A stretch of DNA of 64,000 nucleotides from Cryptomeria japonica. Taxonomy: Eukaryota; Streptophyta; Pinopsida; Cupressales; Cupressaceae. A model generated the notes under the pieces. It did no database searches and was not told where the DNA came from. It worked only from the letters and a program-made list of their open reading frames with translations. The stretch lies in the NCBI RefSeq assembly GCF_030272615.1, contig NC_081410.1, positions 228,192,915 through 228,256,914 of the forward strand, written 5' to 3'. Positions 10,315-24,668 of the stretch are shown in pieces. Made by a program: the position numbers and the translations under genes. The number at the start of each line of letters is the position of its first letter. The first letter of the stretch is position 1.

Positions 10315-11640
10315 AAGGTTGATGATATTCGGAAGGAGCATGAGAAGAAGTGGGTTATGAAGTTTGAGGTTCAACCGATAGAATCAATTTCCCCATATGT
10401 TTGTTTGGTTGAAGGATATACCCCGGTTACTTAACCGACAAAGCAGAATGTTCCTGCACTGACAGGAAACTCATCCAGTAACTAAGGCATTCGCCTTAGG
10501 GGGAGACAAATTGATGACAGATCTTGCATTGCCCCTAGTAATGGTCTGAAATCCTATTTCCAATCTTCGGAATTCAGTTTGAAGGTTAACCGACAAAGAT
10601 TTGTTGGATTGTGGATCTAGTTTGGTTTACCGGTAAGTCACTTTATGAGTTATGGTTGGGTCATACATCTACAGTTAAGTATTTTAGAATCTCTGGTAGT
10701 GAATTGGAAGTTTGATCCTAGATGTGATGAAGGAATATTTCTTGGTCACTCTAATAAAAGCAAAGCATATAGATGTTATAACAAGAGATTGCAGAGAATT
10801 GTGGAGATCACTAATGTCAAGGTGGATGAGCAGAATACAAGTCAAATCAGAATTTATGAACAAGAACTGGCTGTGGAAATGGTCTTAATTGGACCGGTAA
10901 CACCTATACCGTGACAGAATGCAGAACCAGTTACTCTGGCAGTATCAGAAAATTCAACAGTAACTGAAGATCGGGGAAGAGGAACATAAATTCAAAAGAT
11001 TCCTAGGTATGTAAGCCTAAATCATTCAGAAGTTCAGATAATTGGACAAGAAGAAGGTTGGTAGCTAATGAGGTATGCTTAATTTCTTTAATTGTACCGG
11101 CATCAGTTATTGAAGCTTGTAAGGATGAATGTTGGATGAAAGTTATGGAAGAGGAATTGGATCAGTTAGAAAATGACAACACATGGACTTGGATGTTATT
11201 GAAACTAGGCTTGATTGGTTTGCAATGGATATTCTTAGAAGGAAGGAATTGATTATGTTGAATCCTTGCTCCTGTAGCTAGGATTTTCAGATATTTTCAA
11301 GGATTTTCTGGTATGGTTTTTGTTTTATGATGACTTTACACCTTGAGCATGTTCAGATGAGGATTGGGATAGAGATATAGGTAACCAGATAGGCTCACTT
11401 TATCTGCTGCTGAAGCTAAGTATGTTGTTGATGCTACTAACTGTACACAAGTTATATGGATGAAGCATATATTGAAGGATATAAAGTTGGATTGTAATGT
11501 ACCGGTAGTTATTCATTATAATAACTCTTCTGATATTGACATATCAAAGAATCTGGTATTTCTATCAAGTAAAATTTTTCTGAAGGAGTAGGTGGAAGCA
11601 AATGAAGTCAGATTGGTTTGAGGAATCATTTGAGTACTTC
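10315..11640 (+). pseudogene. Copia pol remnants, internally deleted
   Basis: Only scraps of pol remain. 10645-10914 keeps the integrase C-end signature (FDPRCDEGIFLGHSNKSKAY). 11058-11252 keeps the start of the RT region (ACKDECWMKVMEEELDQLENDNTWTW). 11395-11600 keeps the end of RNase H (SAAEAKYVVDATNCTQVIWMKHIL, then DIDISKNLVFLSS). The protease, integrase core and most of RT are gone. The element between LTRs A and B is therefore non-autonomous. Confidence 0.85.
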
Positions 11641-11867
11641 AAAGATAGTTTGGGGTTTTCTGCCCCTCAAGTAGAGACCTCAATGATGCTAATTGACATC
11701 AGTCTGATATGAATTATCAGAACTATCATTCATTATGGATTGATGTGTTGGTGCTACTACTCAGAGGGAGTAGTCAACCATATGGTTCATAGGATTTATG
11801 ATTTTTATTTGATGTTTATGTCAGATTTCTGGCATTGATGTCGAAGGGGGAGAGTTATTCATGTGAA
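11641..11867 (+). other. Copia 3' untranslated stretch
   Basis: Non-coding DNA between the RNase H remnant and cassette copy 2. It contains one purine tract, GAAGGGGGAGAG, near 11844. Here the sequence runs naturally into CTTAAGGAGTT (GTGAAAAACTTAAGG), unlike cassettes 1 and 3, which are joined to an LTR piece. Confidence 0.6.
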
Positions 11868-12185
11868 AAACTTAAGGAGTTGTATACATTAGGGGGAGAG
11901 ATATTTATGTGAACAACAAAGCTTAACAAAGATATCAGTCTAAGGGAGAGATTATTGGCACAAGGAAGAGGAACAAAATTTCAGATTAGTTGTATCCCAT
12001 TGGGGGAGTTTGGTTCAGGTCTATGGATGGTTAATTGGTACAAAGATATTTGGTTCAAAACCTCATTGTCATATCATCTTGGGGAGATTGTTGGTTTTCT
12101 TCCATCGGGAGAGACTTGTTTGGTATTTCTTGGCACTTGGATTTTTTTCACATCTAGTGTTGCAATCAATGCCAAAGGGGGAGTT
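11868..12185 (+). repeat. Copia 3'UTR/polypurine cassette, copy 2
   Basis: Homologous to 7694-8021 and 13323-13637. It ends with the polypurine tract CCAAAGGGGGAGT (12172-12184) directly before LTR B. Confidence 0.85.
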
Positions 12186-13322
12186 TGTTGGCAATTTGGA
12201 GGAATTGATTATGTGTTGCAATGATGTTTGTCATTGATGTCAACACTAGCTGCTTTGGCAGTTTGCTGGTATCTGGTTGGTCCCGACGGGATGATTGGTT
12301 TCTAGTTGATAAGATCATGTTGATTTGGTATGCGTTGGTCTATGGAATTGGTTTGGATTGGTTATTCATGTGTTTCTGATGTATATCACATTCAGTTGGT
12401 TCGGGATTTGATGATCCAGAAGCTATCACTTGTTCTATTAAGCCTTTTGGTTACCGGTATGGGTTTCACCGACAAAGCTTTATTGAAGATCTTTTGATGA
12501 ATCTAATAAGTGGTGTTGGTGCGGCTTCTAGAAGGTTATCTAGATGCTAATGGTTATCATGTTTGTGTTCCAATTGTTCAAGGTGTTTCATTTGGCTTAT
12601 GGTGACCTCTTATAGGTTCGGTGGTTATTCTGCTACGTTATGGATCGGTTTATGTAACGTGTGGGTTGATGCTCCCGATGTGTTACCAATTGGATTCATT
12701 GATTGGATTATGTTATTTTGGTCTTAGGCCGACTTGGTTGATCATGAGATTGGGGTTTAAGTTATGAATTTATTGTATTATCTTTTAGGTGGCCGGCCTA
12801 ATTGTTTAGGTTCCGGGTTCGTATAAATATTTATGTAAGATATCTTTGTAGATCATGAGATCATGTATGGTATGGGTTATGGGATTATCTATATGCAGAC
12901 AATGTTGTAATAATATGCAGAGGTTTTTGTCGATCATAGGTGATCGAATTGGGTTTGTGGAAGAGGTTTAAGGCCTCTGGTATTGAGCTTAATCAAAACT
13001 TTACTCAGGCATGGGAGATGTTATACTTGCAGTTCAATCTTCATTCCAGATTGTTGTCCGATGTTTTCTATAGTTAGTGAGACTCCTTTTGTGATGAGTA
13101 GTGTGCTCTAGGTTATTGGCCTTCCTGCATGTGTAGGCCCCTTATTGTAATATTTATTCATCTGATCAGTGGATAGATATCGTGGGTTTCCAATCCCACC
13201 ATGGTTTTTCCTCTTTGAGGTTTTCCACGTATAAATCTGTGGTGTTATGGTGTTCATCTTTGTGGTTTCATTTTTGCTTATTTTTATATGCTTTTATGTT
13301 TATCGGTTGTTGATTTGTTGTA
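12186..13322 (+). mobile_element. Copia LTR B (3' LTR), truncated
   Basis: Starts TGTTGGCAATTTGGAGG after a polypurine tract and is homologous to LTRs A and C. It breaks off at TTGTTGATTTGTTGTA near 13322, about 85 bp before the expected end, where it joins cassette copy 3. It pairs with LTR A to flank the deleted copia at 9243-12185. Confidence 0.85.
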
Positions 13323-13637
13323 CTTAAGGAGTTATATATATTAGGGGGAGAGATATTTATGTGGAAAAACAGAGCTTAACAGAGATATCAGTCTAAGGGG
13401 GAGATTATTGGCACAAGGAGGAGTAAAAAAAATTCAGATTGGTTGTATCCCATTGGGGGAGTTTGGTTCAGGTCTATGGATGGTTAGTTGGTATAGAGAT
13501 ATTTGGTTCAAAACCTCATTTTCATATCATCTTGGGGAGATTGTTGGTTGTCTTCCATTGGGAGAGACTTGTTTGGCATTTCTTGGCACTTGGATGTTTT
13601 TCACATCTAGTGTTGCCATCAATTCCAAAGGGGGAGA
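13323..13637 (+). repeat. Copia 3'UTR/polypurine cassette, copy 3
   Basis: Homologous to the two other cassettes. The preceding join (TTGTTGTACTTAAGGAG) matches the join before cassette 1 (7678-7702). It ends in TCCAAAGGGGGAGA before LTR C. Confidence 0.85.
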
Positions 13638-14859
13638 TGTTGGAAATTTGGAGGAATTGATGATGTATTGAAATGATGTTTGTCATTTATGTCAACACTA
13701 GTTTCTTTGGTTGTTTACCGATATCTGGTTGGTCCTGATGGGATGATTGGTTTCTGGTTGATAAGATCATGTTGATCCGGTATGCTCTGGTATGCTTTGG
13801 TTTGTGGAATTGGTTTGAATTGGTTATTCATGTGTTCCTGATGTGTATCACATTCAGTTGGTTTGATATTTGATGATTCAAAAGCTATCACTTGTTCTAG
13901 TAAGCCTTTTGGTTACCGGTAAGGGTTTCACCGACAGAGCTTTGTTGAAGATCTTTTGATGAATCCGTTAAGTGGTGTTGGTGTGGCTTCTAGAAGGTTA
14001 TCCAGATGCAGATGGTTATCATGTTCATGTTCCAGTTGTTCGTGGTGTTTCATTTGGCTTATGGCAACCTATTATAGGTCTGGTGGTTATTCTGCTAGGT
14101 AATGGACCGGTTTATGTAACGTGTGGGTTGATGCTCCCAATGCGTTATTGGTTGGATTCATTGATTAGATTATGTTGTTTTGGTCTTAGGCCAACTTGCT
14201 TGATCATTAGATTGCGGGTTTAAGTTATGAATTTATTGTGTTATCTTTTAGGTGGCTGACCTAATTGTTTAGGTCCTGGGTTGGTATAAATATTGATGTA
14301 AGATCTCTTTGTAGATCATGAGATCTTGTATGGTATGGGTTATGGGGTTATCTATATGCGAACAATGTTGTAATCATATGCAGAGGTTTTGGTCGATCAT
14401 AGGTGATCGAATTGGGTTTGTGGAAGAGGTTTAAGGCCTCAAATATTGAGCTTAACCGAAATTGTACCCAGGCATGGGAGATGTTATACTTGCAGTTCAA
14501 TCTTCATTCTGGATTGTTGTCCGATGTTTTCTATAGTTAGTGAGACTCCTTTTGTGATGAGAAGTGTGCTCTAAGTTGTTGGCCTTCCTGCATGTGCAGG
14601 CCCCTTATTGTAATATTTATTCATCCGATCAGTGGATAGATATCGTGGGTTTCCAATCCCGCCATGGTTTTTCCTCTTTGATTTTTTCCACGTATAAATT
14701 TGTGGTGTTATGGTGTTCATCCTTGTGGTCGCATTGTTGCTTATTGTTATATTCTGTTATGTTTACTTGTTGCTGAGTTGTTGTATTAATAAGGTTAAAA
14801 TTATCCATTCTGGTAGAACACTGATTCACCCTCGCTCTTAGTGTTCTTGGATCCCAACA
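13638..14859 (+). mobile_element. Copia LTR C, 1.22 kb
   Basis: Runs from TGTTGGAAATTTGGAGG to GGATCCCAACA and is homologous to LTRs A and B throughout. It is not followed by a PBS: the next bases are CAATATCATGG. It is the outer right end of the copia cassette chain. No matching 5-bp TSD was identified for the chain. Confidence 0.85.
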
Positions 14860-15209
14860 CAATATCATGGCAAACATATCTCTTTATTTATTGTCTCAAA
14901 ATATTGTCATACTAAAGATATGATCATCAAATCTCATCACAAAATGAAATGTGCACTTTTGCTTCTTCACTTGCACTTGCATATCATTCATATTCAATTC
15001 ACCACAATCCACACACCAAATCACACATCCACACTTCTATTTATACTAGGTTATATAATGAAACCCTTAATTAGGTCGGCCATAGATAGAATATACATGC
15101 ATTACACAAAGTTGAACACTTGGACTAAAATTACACAATGCAATCCAGTCTAGGAGATAAAGTGGACCCAAAGACATCACAACACATCTTCCTAAGTCGA
15201 TTCCAACAA
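14860..15209 (-). mobile_element. Possible short minus-strand LTR
   Basis: On the minus strand this begins TGTTGGAATCGACTTAGG (ending at 15209 on the plus strand) and has GGCCGACCTAATT, a TATA-like TATAAATAG near 15040 and AATAAA near 14890. That resembles the U3-R order of the copia LTRs here. There is no polypurine tract or TSD, and the left end merges into LTR C. A weak call. Confidence 0.3.
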
Positions 15210-15839
15210 ACCAAACATGCTAGCACTACCTCAAAAGTCGACATCAAATGTAACATGTAGAAAAACAATAAAAATATTAACCAATCGGCCTAAAAAAATC
15301 ACCCAATCAAAATTACACAATGCGGATGTTCACATGCCATGTTAAGACCCATACAAACATTCTAACTCAACCTCCAATGTATATCCAGACCAAGAGAGTA
15401 TGATCTAAATAAGATAAATCAACTAAGTTGGCTAGAGACCAAAACAATTGACAACACCAAACACATAGCAACATAACTTCTCTTGCTGATCAAACCAACA
15501 CTAGAAATCTGATCTAGAAAACTGCATGAATCATATGAACATGTTCTCCAAGCCGCAAGAAAAGTAGAACATTCAAGTTAGATCGATCCTGAAAAATAGC
15601 CCCATTGTCAACAAACTGCCACAACCAACTTCATCATCTAAGCAACTGAGGACCTAAAAACATGACAGTGCAACATCTACAAAGAGAAGACATTATATCT
15701 AAAATTGCAAGCTAGCATCATCAGGAATCAAGGAATGTAGAGCATTCTTCCATAAGGACATTAAATACTCTTTCTTGCATTTTGTATCTTCTACTATTGT
15801 AGCCTTTTGAAAATACCTCATAGTCACTTAACATTATGA
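15210..15839. other. No recognised feature
   Basis: AT-rich sequence without recognisable coding or repeat structure. It may be internal or U5 sequence of one of the minus-strand LTR-like pieces beside it. Confidence 0.4.
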
Positions 15840-16779
15840 AGCAGTCACCGGTGAGGAGGGACCTCAAAGAGATCAATCTGGACCAGCCAGCAAGAGTAAA
15901 CACAACAGAAACACAAAGATATGATGGAGGCAATGCAGAACATATTATTTTATTGCATGAAATTTGATTACATCCAATCGGTAACAACTGGGTTACAAGA
16001 TACCGGCTCACAGGCCTGGAAGAGTAGGTCACAACTGGGACCTTGAATCGTGAAATCTATCTTCTACGCACAGTCTAGCTACTTGATTCTCTCATTGATT
16101 GCATTCCAATGCGTAATTATAAATATAAATATATCGATCCAAAGGATCCAGTCGGCCCAAAAGGGATCCAAACCCGAAGAACAAGACCTGACATGAAAAT
16201 AACAAGGTCGGTCGTCGCCAAGAGATTCCTTCGGAAAATCCAAAGGATGAAACGTGGATCGTGGGGAAAGGTCAGCCACACGCCAAGGAACATCGGAATC
16301 AACGCCCAAGGCTCCGCAAGCTTCGGAAAGGGTTCTAGTAGATCACCAGAATAGGTCCAGGCAACCGGTAGGGATATCTTGCCAGAAAATGATCCAAATG
16401 TGATGCGGTCTAGAAGCAAGAAAGATGATCAAGTCTTCAAGTAGAATCCAACTCCATAGGATCCGGTGAGCCAAAACCGGGACACATAGAAAGGAAAACT
16501 GAAACTGCAAACAGAAAACAAAACAGAAAGGAAAATGTTTTTGGTTGATGCACGATTGCTATGAACCGGGGATGCTCCTACATCACATTACCAGCAAACA
16601 ACATAACAACATTTGAACACTCATTTCTAGACCAGAAACTACATCCACACAACTGAATAATTCCAACATCTTTTTCACTTCCATTACCTCAATAAAATCA
16701 CAAACAACACATATTGTGTCATTATTGACAATGTCAGGCAAGTCTGACATCAATGACAATGTAACTCAAGTTTCCAACA
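15840..16779 (-). mobile_element. Minus-strand LTR, copia-like
   Basis: The minus strand starts TGTTGGAAACTTGAGTTACA and contains GTCATTGATGTCAGAC, like the GTTGTCATTGATG near the start of the solo LTR at 22156. A TATA-like TATATTTATATTTATAA lies at about 16115-16132 and an AATAAAATAATATG polyadenylation-like stretch near 15950. The 5' boundary (16779) is fairly clear. The 3' end and any TSD were not found. Confidence 0.5.
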
Positions 16780-16924
16780 CTTCTAATGTTTAATGAATTA
16801 AAATCGTTATGTGAATTTAATTCCTACATATAATACAAGTAAAAAATGATTAAATAACTTTTTACAATATATATATATATATAAACAAATAAAAATATTA
16901 AAAATGGTTATCCCCATTATGTGT

Positions 16925-16935
16925 TGGTTAAGTGG
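16925..16935 (+). promoter_or_regulatory. Pol III box A of SINE
   Basis: TGGTTAAGTGG fits the consensus TRGYNNARNNG. Confidence 0.75.
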
Positions 16936-16956
16936 TGTAATTGTTGTGACCACCAA

Positions 16957-16967
16957 GGTTCAAACCC
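16957..16967 (+). promoter_or_regulatory. Pol III box B of SINE
   Basis: GGTTCAAACCC fits the consensus GGTTCRANYCC at every position. Confidence 0.85.
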
Positions 16968-17656
16968 TTGTTGGGCCATTGTGGTCATAGACTTGTGCCT
17001 TCATTGATCCAATGTGCTTGTAGGTTTGATCTTCAAGTTTGTTAAATGAGGACGAGGTCCCCTATTTGTGACCTCACAAATTCATAGCTCTAGGTCATAA
17101 GCATTTCATGTAGTACTAGAGAGCATGTCATGCTAGCATCACCAATCACATCAAAAGATTTACTCGACAATTTAAAAATAAATAAATAAATAAATAAAAA
17201 TATTAAAAGAACATAACTAATTATTTAATCACTCAAAATAATAATCTACATAACAAAATTATTTTAAACTTGAATTTGAATTTGAATTTGTGAATGTTAT
17301 ATACCTAATGCAAACAATAAACAAACATAATTTCAATTATACAAGTGGATTTCCTAAATATTTATCGATATGAAAAAATGGTAATAAAGAGGACAGAGTG
17401 CAACAATCTTGGAGAAAAAGGAACAAAAATACCTTAATTGTGAATGAAAACAACCTCTAATAATTAGAATTACTAATATGAATATGAAGTCTTGTTACAA
17501 AGGCTTAAAAAAGTAAGTTAAAATGATTAATATATCTCCACAATGAATTGTTTGGCTAAAAGACGTGTTTGAATCATATACAAACATGAGGTAATATATA
17601 GACAAATTTTGAGGTAACCTATAAGAAGTTAAATTAATGTTTCCAAAATAGTCTGT

Positions 17657-17910
17657 CCAAGATGCAAGATAGTGACAAAGGGAATTTAAAATCTATATCA
17701 AGAAACAAGCAAAGTTTGTGTCTATCCTTAAGTGTATAATAGAAAATGGACATAAAATAAGTAGGAATAATAGAATTTTGGGCCAAGATGCAAGATAGTG
17801 ACAAAGGGAATTTAAAATCTATATCAAGAAACAAGCAAACTTTGTGTCTATCCTTAAGTGTGTATAATAGAAAATGGACATAAAATAAGTAGGAATAATA
17901 GAATTTTGGG
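17657..17910. repeat. Tandem duplication, 126/128-bp unit
   Basis: CCAAGATGCAAGATAGTG begins at 17657 and again at 17783. The copies differ by about one substitution and a 2-bp GT insertion, so the duplication is recent compared with the surrounding repeats. Confidence 0.95.
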
Positions 17911-20475
<2,565 letters not shown>

Positions 20476-21479
20476 TCTCATAACACTCTCAATCTCTACA
20501 AATTTTCACAATATTATATCACATCTCTCTTCAAACCTTATTGGTGATACTATTTTATTTATTCATTGTTGTCATAAGTTTTTTCTGTGCCCCTAGGAAC
20601 ATTGGGATTATCACATCCCTTCACTTTCATTTTATTACTGTTATTATCTCTGGATGCACTTAGAATAAGAACACACACATTATTTTCTATCTATCTATAC
20701 TGGTTGTCTATGGCAATCAAAATATAAAAAATGGGGTTTTGACTAAGGGAAATTGCTAAATAACCCCCATACATTTTCCTTTTCTTCATGTGTACAAGTA
20801 TTTTAAGAGCACTCAATCACACAAAGGTTTACAAGTGTTTCTCATTTATAAGGTCATTTCTATTATTTATTTAATTGTTTTAATCTTGGTTTACTTATTT
20901 ATACAACATTTTCTAGTGCTCTCCATTTCCAATCTTGCGAGTTAGTTGAATCATAAAGTTGGAATTTTCACCATTTTTTGAGTATTTTCTATTTTCTATT
21001 CATAAAAATGACAATGTTGTGCACAAAAATCTACATGATGAATTGGAATTCTTAGCCAAGGCTTTTAGATTTCAACTCCAAGTTCTTTAACATCTATATG
21101 TTTGATTTTCATAGTAAATTTTATTCATCTTGTTATTTTTGCATATTTTCACTAGTTTTTTTTAGTAAGCATTTAAGCTATTTATTTATATTTTTTTTGG
21201 TAAAAGTTAAACTAGTTTATCATAGTGTAATGGGTGAGGTTAAATCTTAAGGAAGACCTTCTTTGTAGAAGTTAACTTTTTTGTTCATTACATTTTAGTG
21301 AACTCAACATTATAAACCACTTCTTTCTTGTTGTGGTTCGCTATATTTTAGTGAACCCACCACTCTTACTCTTAAAATTTTGATTCAAAAAGGATCGATG
21401 AAATAAAATCATAGATTAGTTCATTATGTTGATTAATCAATAGAATTTTTGTTGATTATCCTTTGTAGGGTACCTAACT
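20476..21479. other. AT-rich DNA, no recognised gene
   Basis: Nothing coding recognised. LINE sequence begins downstream near 21480. Confidence 0.5.
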
Positions 21480-22155
21480 CTACTAAAATATATCTTGCAA
21501 GCTTTTCCCATATATAGATTTCTTGTTTTATCTAATCCCGAAAGTGTCCTTAAGGAGATTGATGCTTTATTCAGAATTTCTTATAGGTTAGAAATTTAGA
21601 CTTCTACAAATAAATTCTTATTGGTTGGGATCAAGTGTGCAAACTAAAGTAGGAGAGTAGTTTGGACCTTTGGTGTGCAACTCTTAATAGGCAAGCTTTG
21701 GTTGCTAACATTTATTGGAGATGGTGTAAATATTAGAAATAATAATGGCCTAGAATTTTAGACATCAAATACTTGGATGGAGTAGATGATTATGGGATTC
21801 CTAGATTGATTCTTGTTGGTAAAGGCTCAAAATTTCGGAATACATCAATCAAGATAGGGGCTTTGCCAATTAATAATGGTTCATTTTGGATTGTTAAAAA
21901 TGGACAATAAGCTCTTGTTTAGAGTGATTTTTGAGATATGCATCATTTAGTTATTTGTTATTTTCATATTTTTTAGCCTCTATGTCAAGCTAGTTTTCAA
22001 TGATGTTGTGTGGACTTTAGTAACTAACTTCAAGAGTCTTACTATGGGGAGTTCCTTGTTCAACAAGTTGAAGGATGCTAGTAGTTGGCCTAACACAAGA
22101 TCTTCAACTACCTAAGATACTTTAGCCTTGATTGTTGCTTCATAATAGTTGGACA
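21480..22155 (+). pseudogene. LINE (L1-type) ORF2 C-terminal part, left piece
   Basis: Broken frames read IPKSVLKEIDALFRISYRL, LVGWDQVCK-like and NRQALVANIYWRW, then VGKGSKFRNTSIKIG. These are typical of plant L1 ORF2 between the RT thumb and the zinc-binding region. The element is 5'-truncated with many stops. It is interrupted at 22156 by a solo LTR and resumes at 23647. Confidence 0.75.
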
Positions 22156-23646
22156 TGTTGGCATGTTGGCATAACTGATGGAGATGATGAGGAGATGATG
22201 GACTGTTGGTGATGAAATAATTGTGATAAGATGCTCTATGACCAGTTATTTGTGTTGTCATTGATGACAACCATGTTTGTTTATGTTTGGTATATCATCT
22301 AAGTTATCTAAGCCTAACCAGTAATGGAATGTTTGCTAAGTTGACAGTGAACCGGTAAGCATGAACACATAAGGAGATGGTTGCGGTAGAGATCTGTGTT
22401 GAGTTAAGTGTTGTGGTTTGAAATGTATGCTTATGACATTATAATGAGTCTATGACTGGAACCACATCATGTTTGGAGAACCAGAAGTCATTTTTGTAAT
22501 TGACTGTTGTTTATTCAGTGCAGGGTTTGAGAACCAGTAACAAGATCTTTAACCGGTGATGTTTTATGGTTTGGCGGTGGATCTTATCATGTTCATTACT
22601 TAGTGGTGACGTGTCAGAAACTGTGTGTGATGATAAGATTGCATTTGAGCATAATCAAGGAGCGAATTTCTTTGGAAATAGCGAAGTGCTTAGCAGAATG
22701 TGACAAGGGTTTGACAGCTCATCAGATCGATGTGCAGTGATGTGTTATGATCATTCAACGACTGTAATTGTCTTGAAATTTGTTGTAATGATATGTATGA
22801 TGATCTGTAAATGATTTGTAATGATATGATATGATCTATGATGTTAATTCAATGTATTTTGAATTTTGTTGAGGTTATGTAACCGGCCTAGTTGAAAAGT
22901 GTATTTAGGTCGAGTTTGAGAAGAGATTTTGTGTCAGTGATCAGAGAAGGAGAGTGTGTCGAACCAGATTGAAATGTCTGCATGTGAGAAGTAGATTGGA
23001 GCTGAAATGGATCTGTACTAGCAAGCAGAGCGTGCATTGATCAGATCATTTATCTATTGTTTCCTAACAGTTGCAGCAATATTAAAATCCCTTAACCGGG
23101 TAGGTCTTAACAAGCCTGATGTTGTAAATCCCTTAACCGGGTGGCTCATTAATTTGGGTTTAAATCCTTTAGCAAGGTTACTCCTAACAAAGTAGAGCTC
23201 CTAACAGAGTTGAGGTTAAAATCCCTTCACTGGGTGACTCCTAATAGGGTCTTCTCTTAATTGAGCATTATTGTAAAGCTCTTAACCGGGCTAGGCCTTT
23301 AATAGGGCGCATTTTGAAAGAATGCAAATATTTTGTGGGTGCCAATTCCCACCGTGGTTTTTCCCATTTGGGTTTCCACGTGAAAAATCTCAGTGTTCAT
23401 ATGGTGGTTGATTTGTTTATGTGTGGATTTGATATCATTACATTGCTTACATGTTGTGAACACATGAATGAGTAGTTTGGTAAATCTGCCTTAAGTGATT
23501 GATTAAGTAGTTACCGGTACTAGTTATGAACTATTTTTGAGAAGTGTTTTCAGATTGGTTAAAGATTGCAGTTTATTGTTATCACTGATTCACCCCCCCC
23601 CCCCCCCCCTCCCACTCTCAATAATAATTGGATCCTCACAATAACA
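22156..23646 (+). mobile_element. Solo copia LTR, 1491 bp, TSD GGACA
   Basis: Runs from TGTTGGCATGTTGGCATAAC to CTCACAATAACA and is flanked by the perfect 5-bp duplication GGACA (22151-22155 and 23647-23651). It carries GTTGTCATTGATG near the start, a run of 'CCCTTAACCGGGT' repeats at about 23088-23300, and a long C tract (23592-23609) before the end. This is the same layout as the LTRs at 6242 and 63300. There is no internal region, so it is an LTR-LTR recombination product inside a LINE. Confidence 0.92.
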
Positions 23647-23651
23647 GGACA

Positions 23652-24560
23652 TAGTGTTGATGTTTATGCCTTTCCCTAGTGGAAGAGAATCTAGAGTAAA
23701 TTCAATTGGCCCAAGTTTAATTTCATTCGTTTGGGTTCTCTATCAAAATAAATGCCTCACCTAGGAAAATATCTAAAAGAGAGGTCTTGAGGTCCCCTTA
23801 AAATGTGTTCATTGTGGCTAAGAAGAAGAATTTGTTTCTCATCTCTTATTTTTTAATTTCATATGGATTTGAGGATATGGGGACAATAGTGAGGATATTT
23901 GGGAAACCATGGGATGCCCTCCTTCTATGGCTAGTTTCCATAATGTCTCTTGGTTGATTGGCCCTATTTTAATCCACTTAAAAATATTATTGGAACATAA
24001 TTGTCAAGCTTCCAAGGTCATTATAATCTAATATTTCAAATCTAGCAATTTTTTAAAACTCTTTGAAAGAGACCATTCGTGTTAAGTGTTCTATGGTGAA
24101 TCTCCCTCCCACTGATTTGTGAATCTCAAAGAGTTCTAGCTTTAATTTTTTCTATTGCTTATCCTTGGGGCCCTTGAACTCCCCTTTGGGATTCTAAAAA
24201 ATTTAAAATCTAGTAAATGGTCACCTCCCCTCTCAAGTTATTTAAACTAATATAGATGGCTCTGCCAATGAAAACCCTAGAGTTGTAAGAAGTAGAGGAA
24301 TTGGTCTATATAAGGATTTATATGGTGATCAATAAAAAAAATAGATGGAATATCCTTTTTTCTATTAATTTGAACTTCAGAATTAGGATGGACTAAAGTT
24401 ATTTGTAAAATAGATTCACTTATTATGGTTTCTCTTGCACATGCAAAAATATCTCAAGAGAATTCTTGAAGGCTTACACTTTTAGCTATTCATTTTATCC
24501 TCATTGCCCCTTAGTTTAAAACTTCATTTATTCACATTCAATTGCTAAATTATACCAACT
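23652..24560 (+). pseudogene. LINE (L1-type) ORF2 end: zinc-binding and RNase H
   Basis: Continues the LINE from 22150. Readable pieces include CVHCG*EEEFVSHLLF (zf-RVT-like region) and NIDGSANENPRVV at about 24250, the start of an RNase H domain (usual form 'NFDGSAKGNPG'). Several stops and frameshifts are present. The 3' end is not sharp and I saw no A tail. Confidence 0.7.
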
Positions 24561-24668
24561 ACCCAATCCAAAGATCGAGACAAGAAAGACAGTTAAGTCA
24601 TTCGGTCAACCCTATCTTGAGAAATGTTCAAAAATTGAATATCAATAAGATCATATCTCATAACTTAT

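Larger units (their letters stand above)
16887..17208 (+). mobile_element. tRNA-derived SINE with TSDs
   Basis: The body (16904-17191, about 288 bp) has a Pol III box A (TGGTTAAGTGG) and a perfect box B (GGTTCAAACCC) 32 bp downstream. It ends in an AAAT-repeat tail at about 17173-17191. The direct repeat AAATAAAAATATTAAAA occurs exactly at 16887-16903 and 17192-17208. The tail could account for the first few bases of that match, so the true TSD is 13-17 bp. The box order, spacing, tail and TSD are those of a plant SINE mobilised by LINE machinery. Confidence 0.85.

Noticed and set aside
16780-16784. CTTCT as TSD of the minus-strand LTR at 15840-16779
   Set aside because: No matching CTTCT was found next to a TG at a plausible left end.
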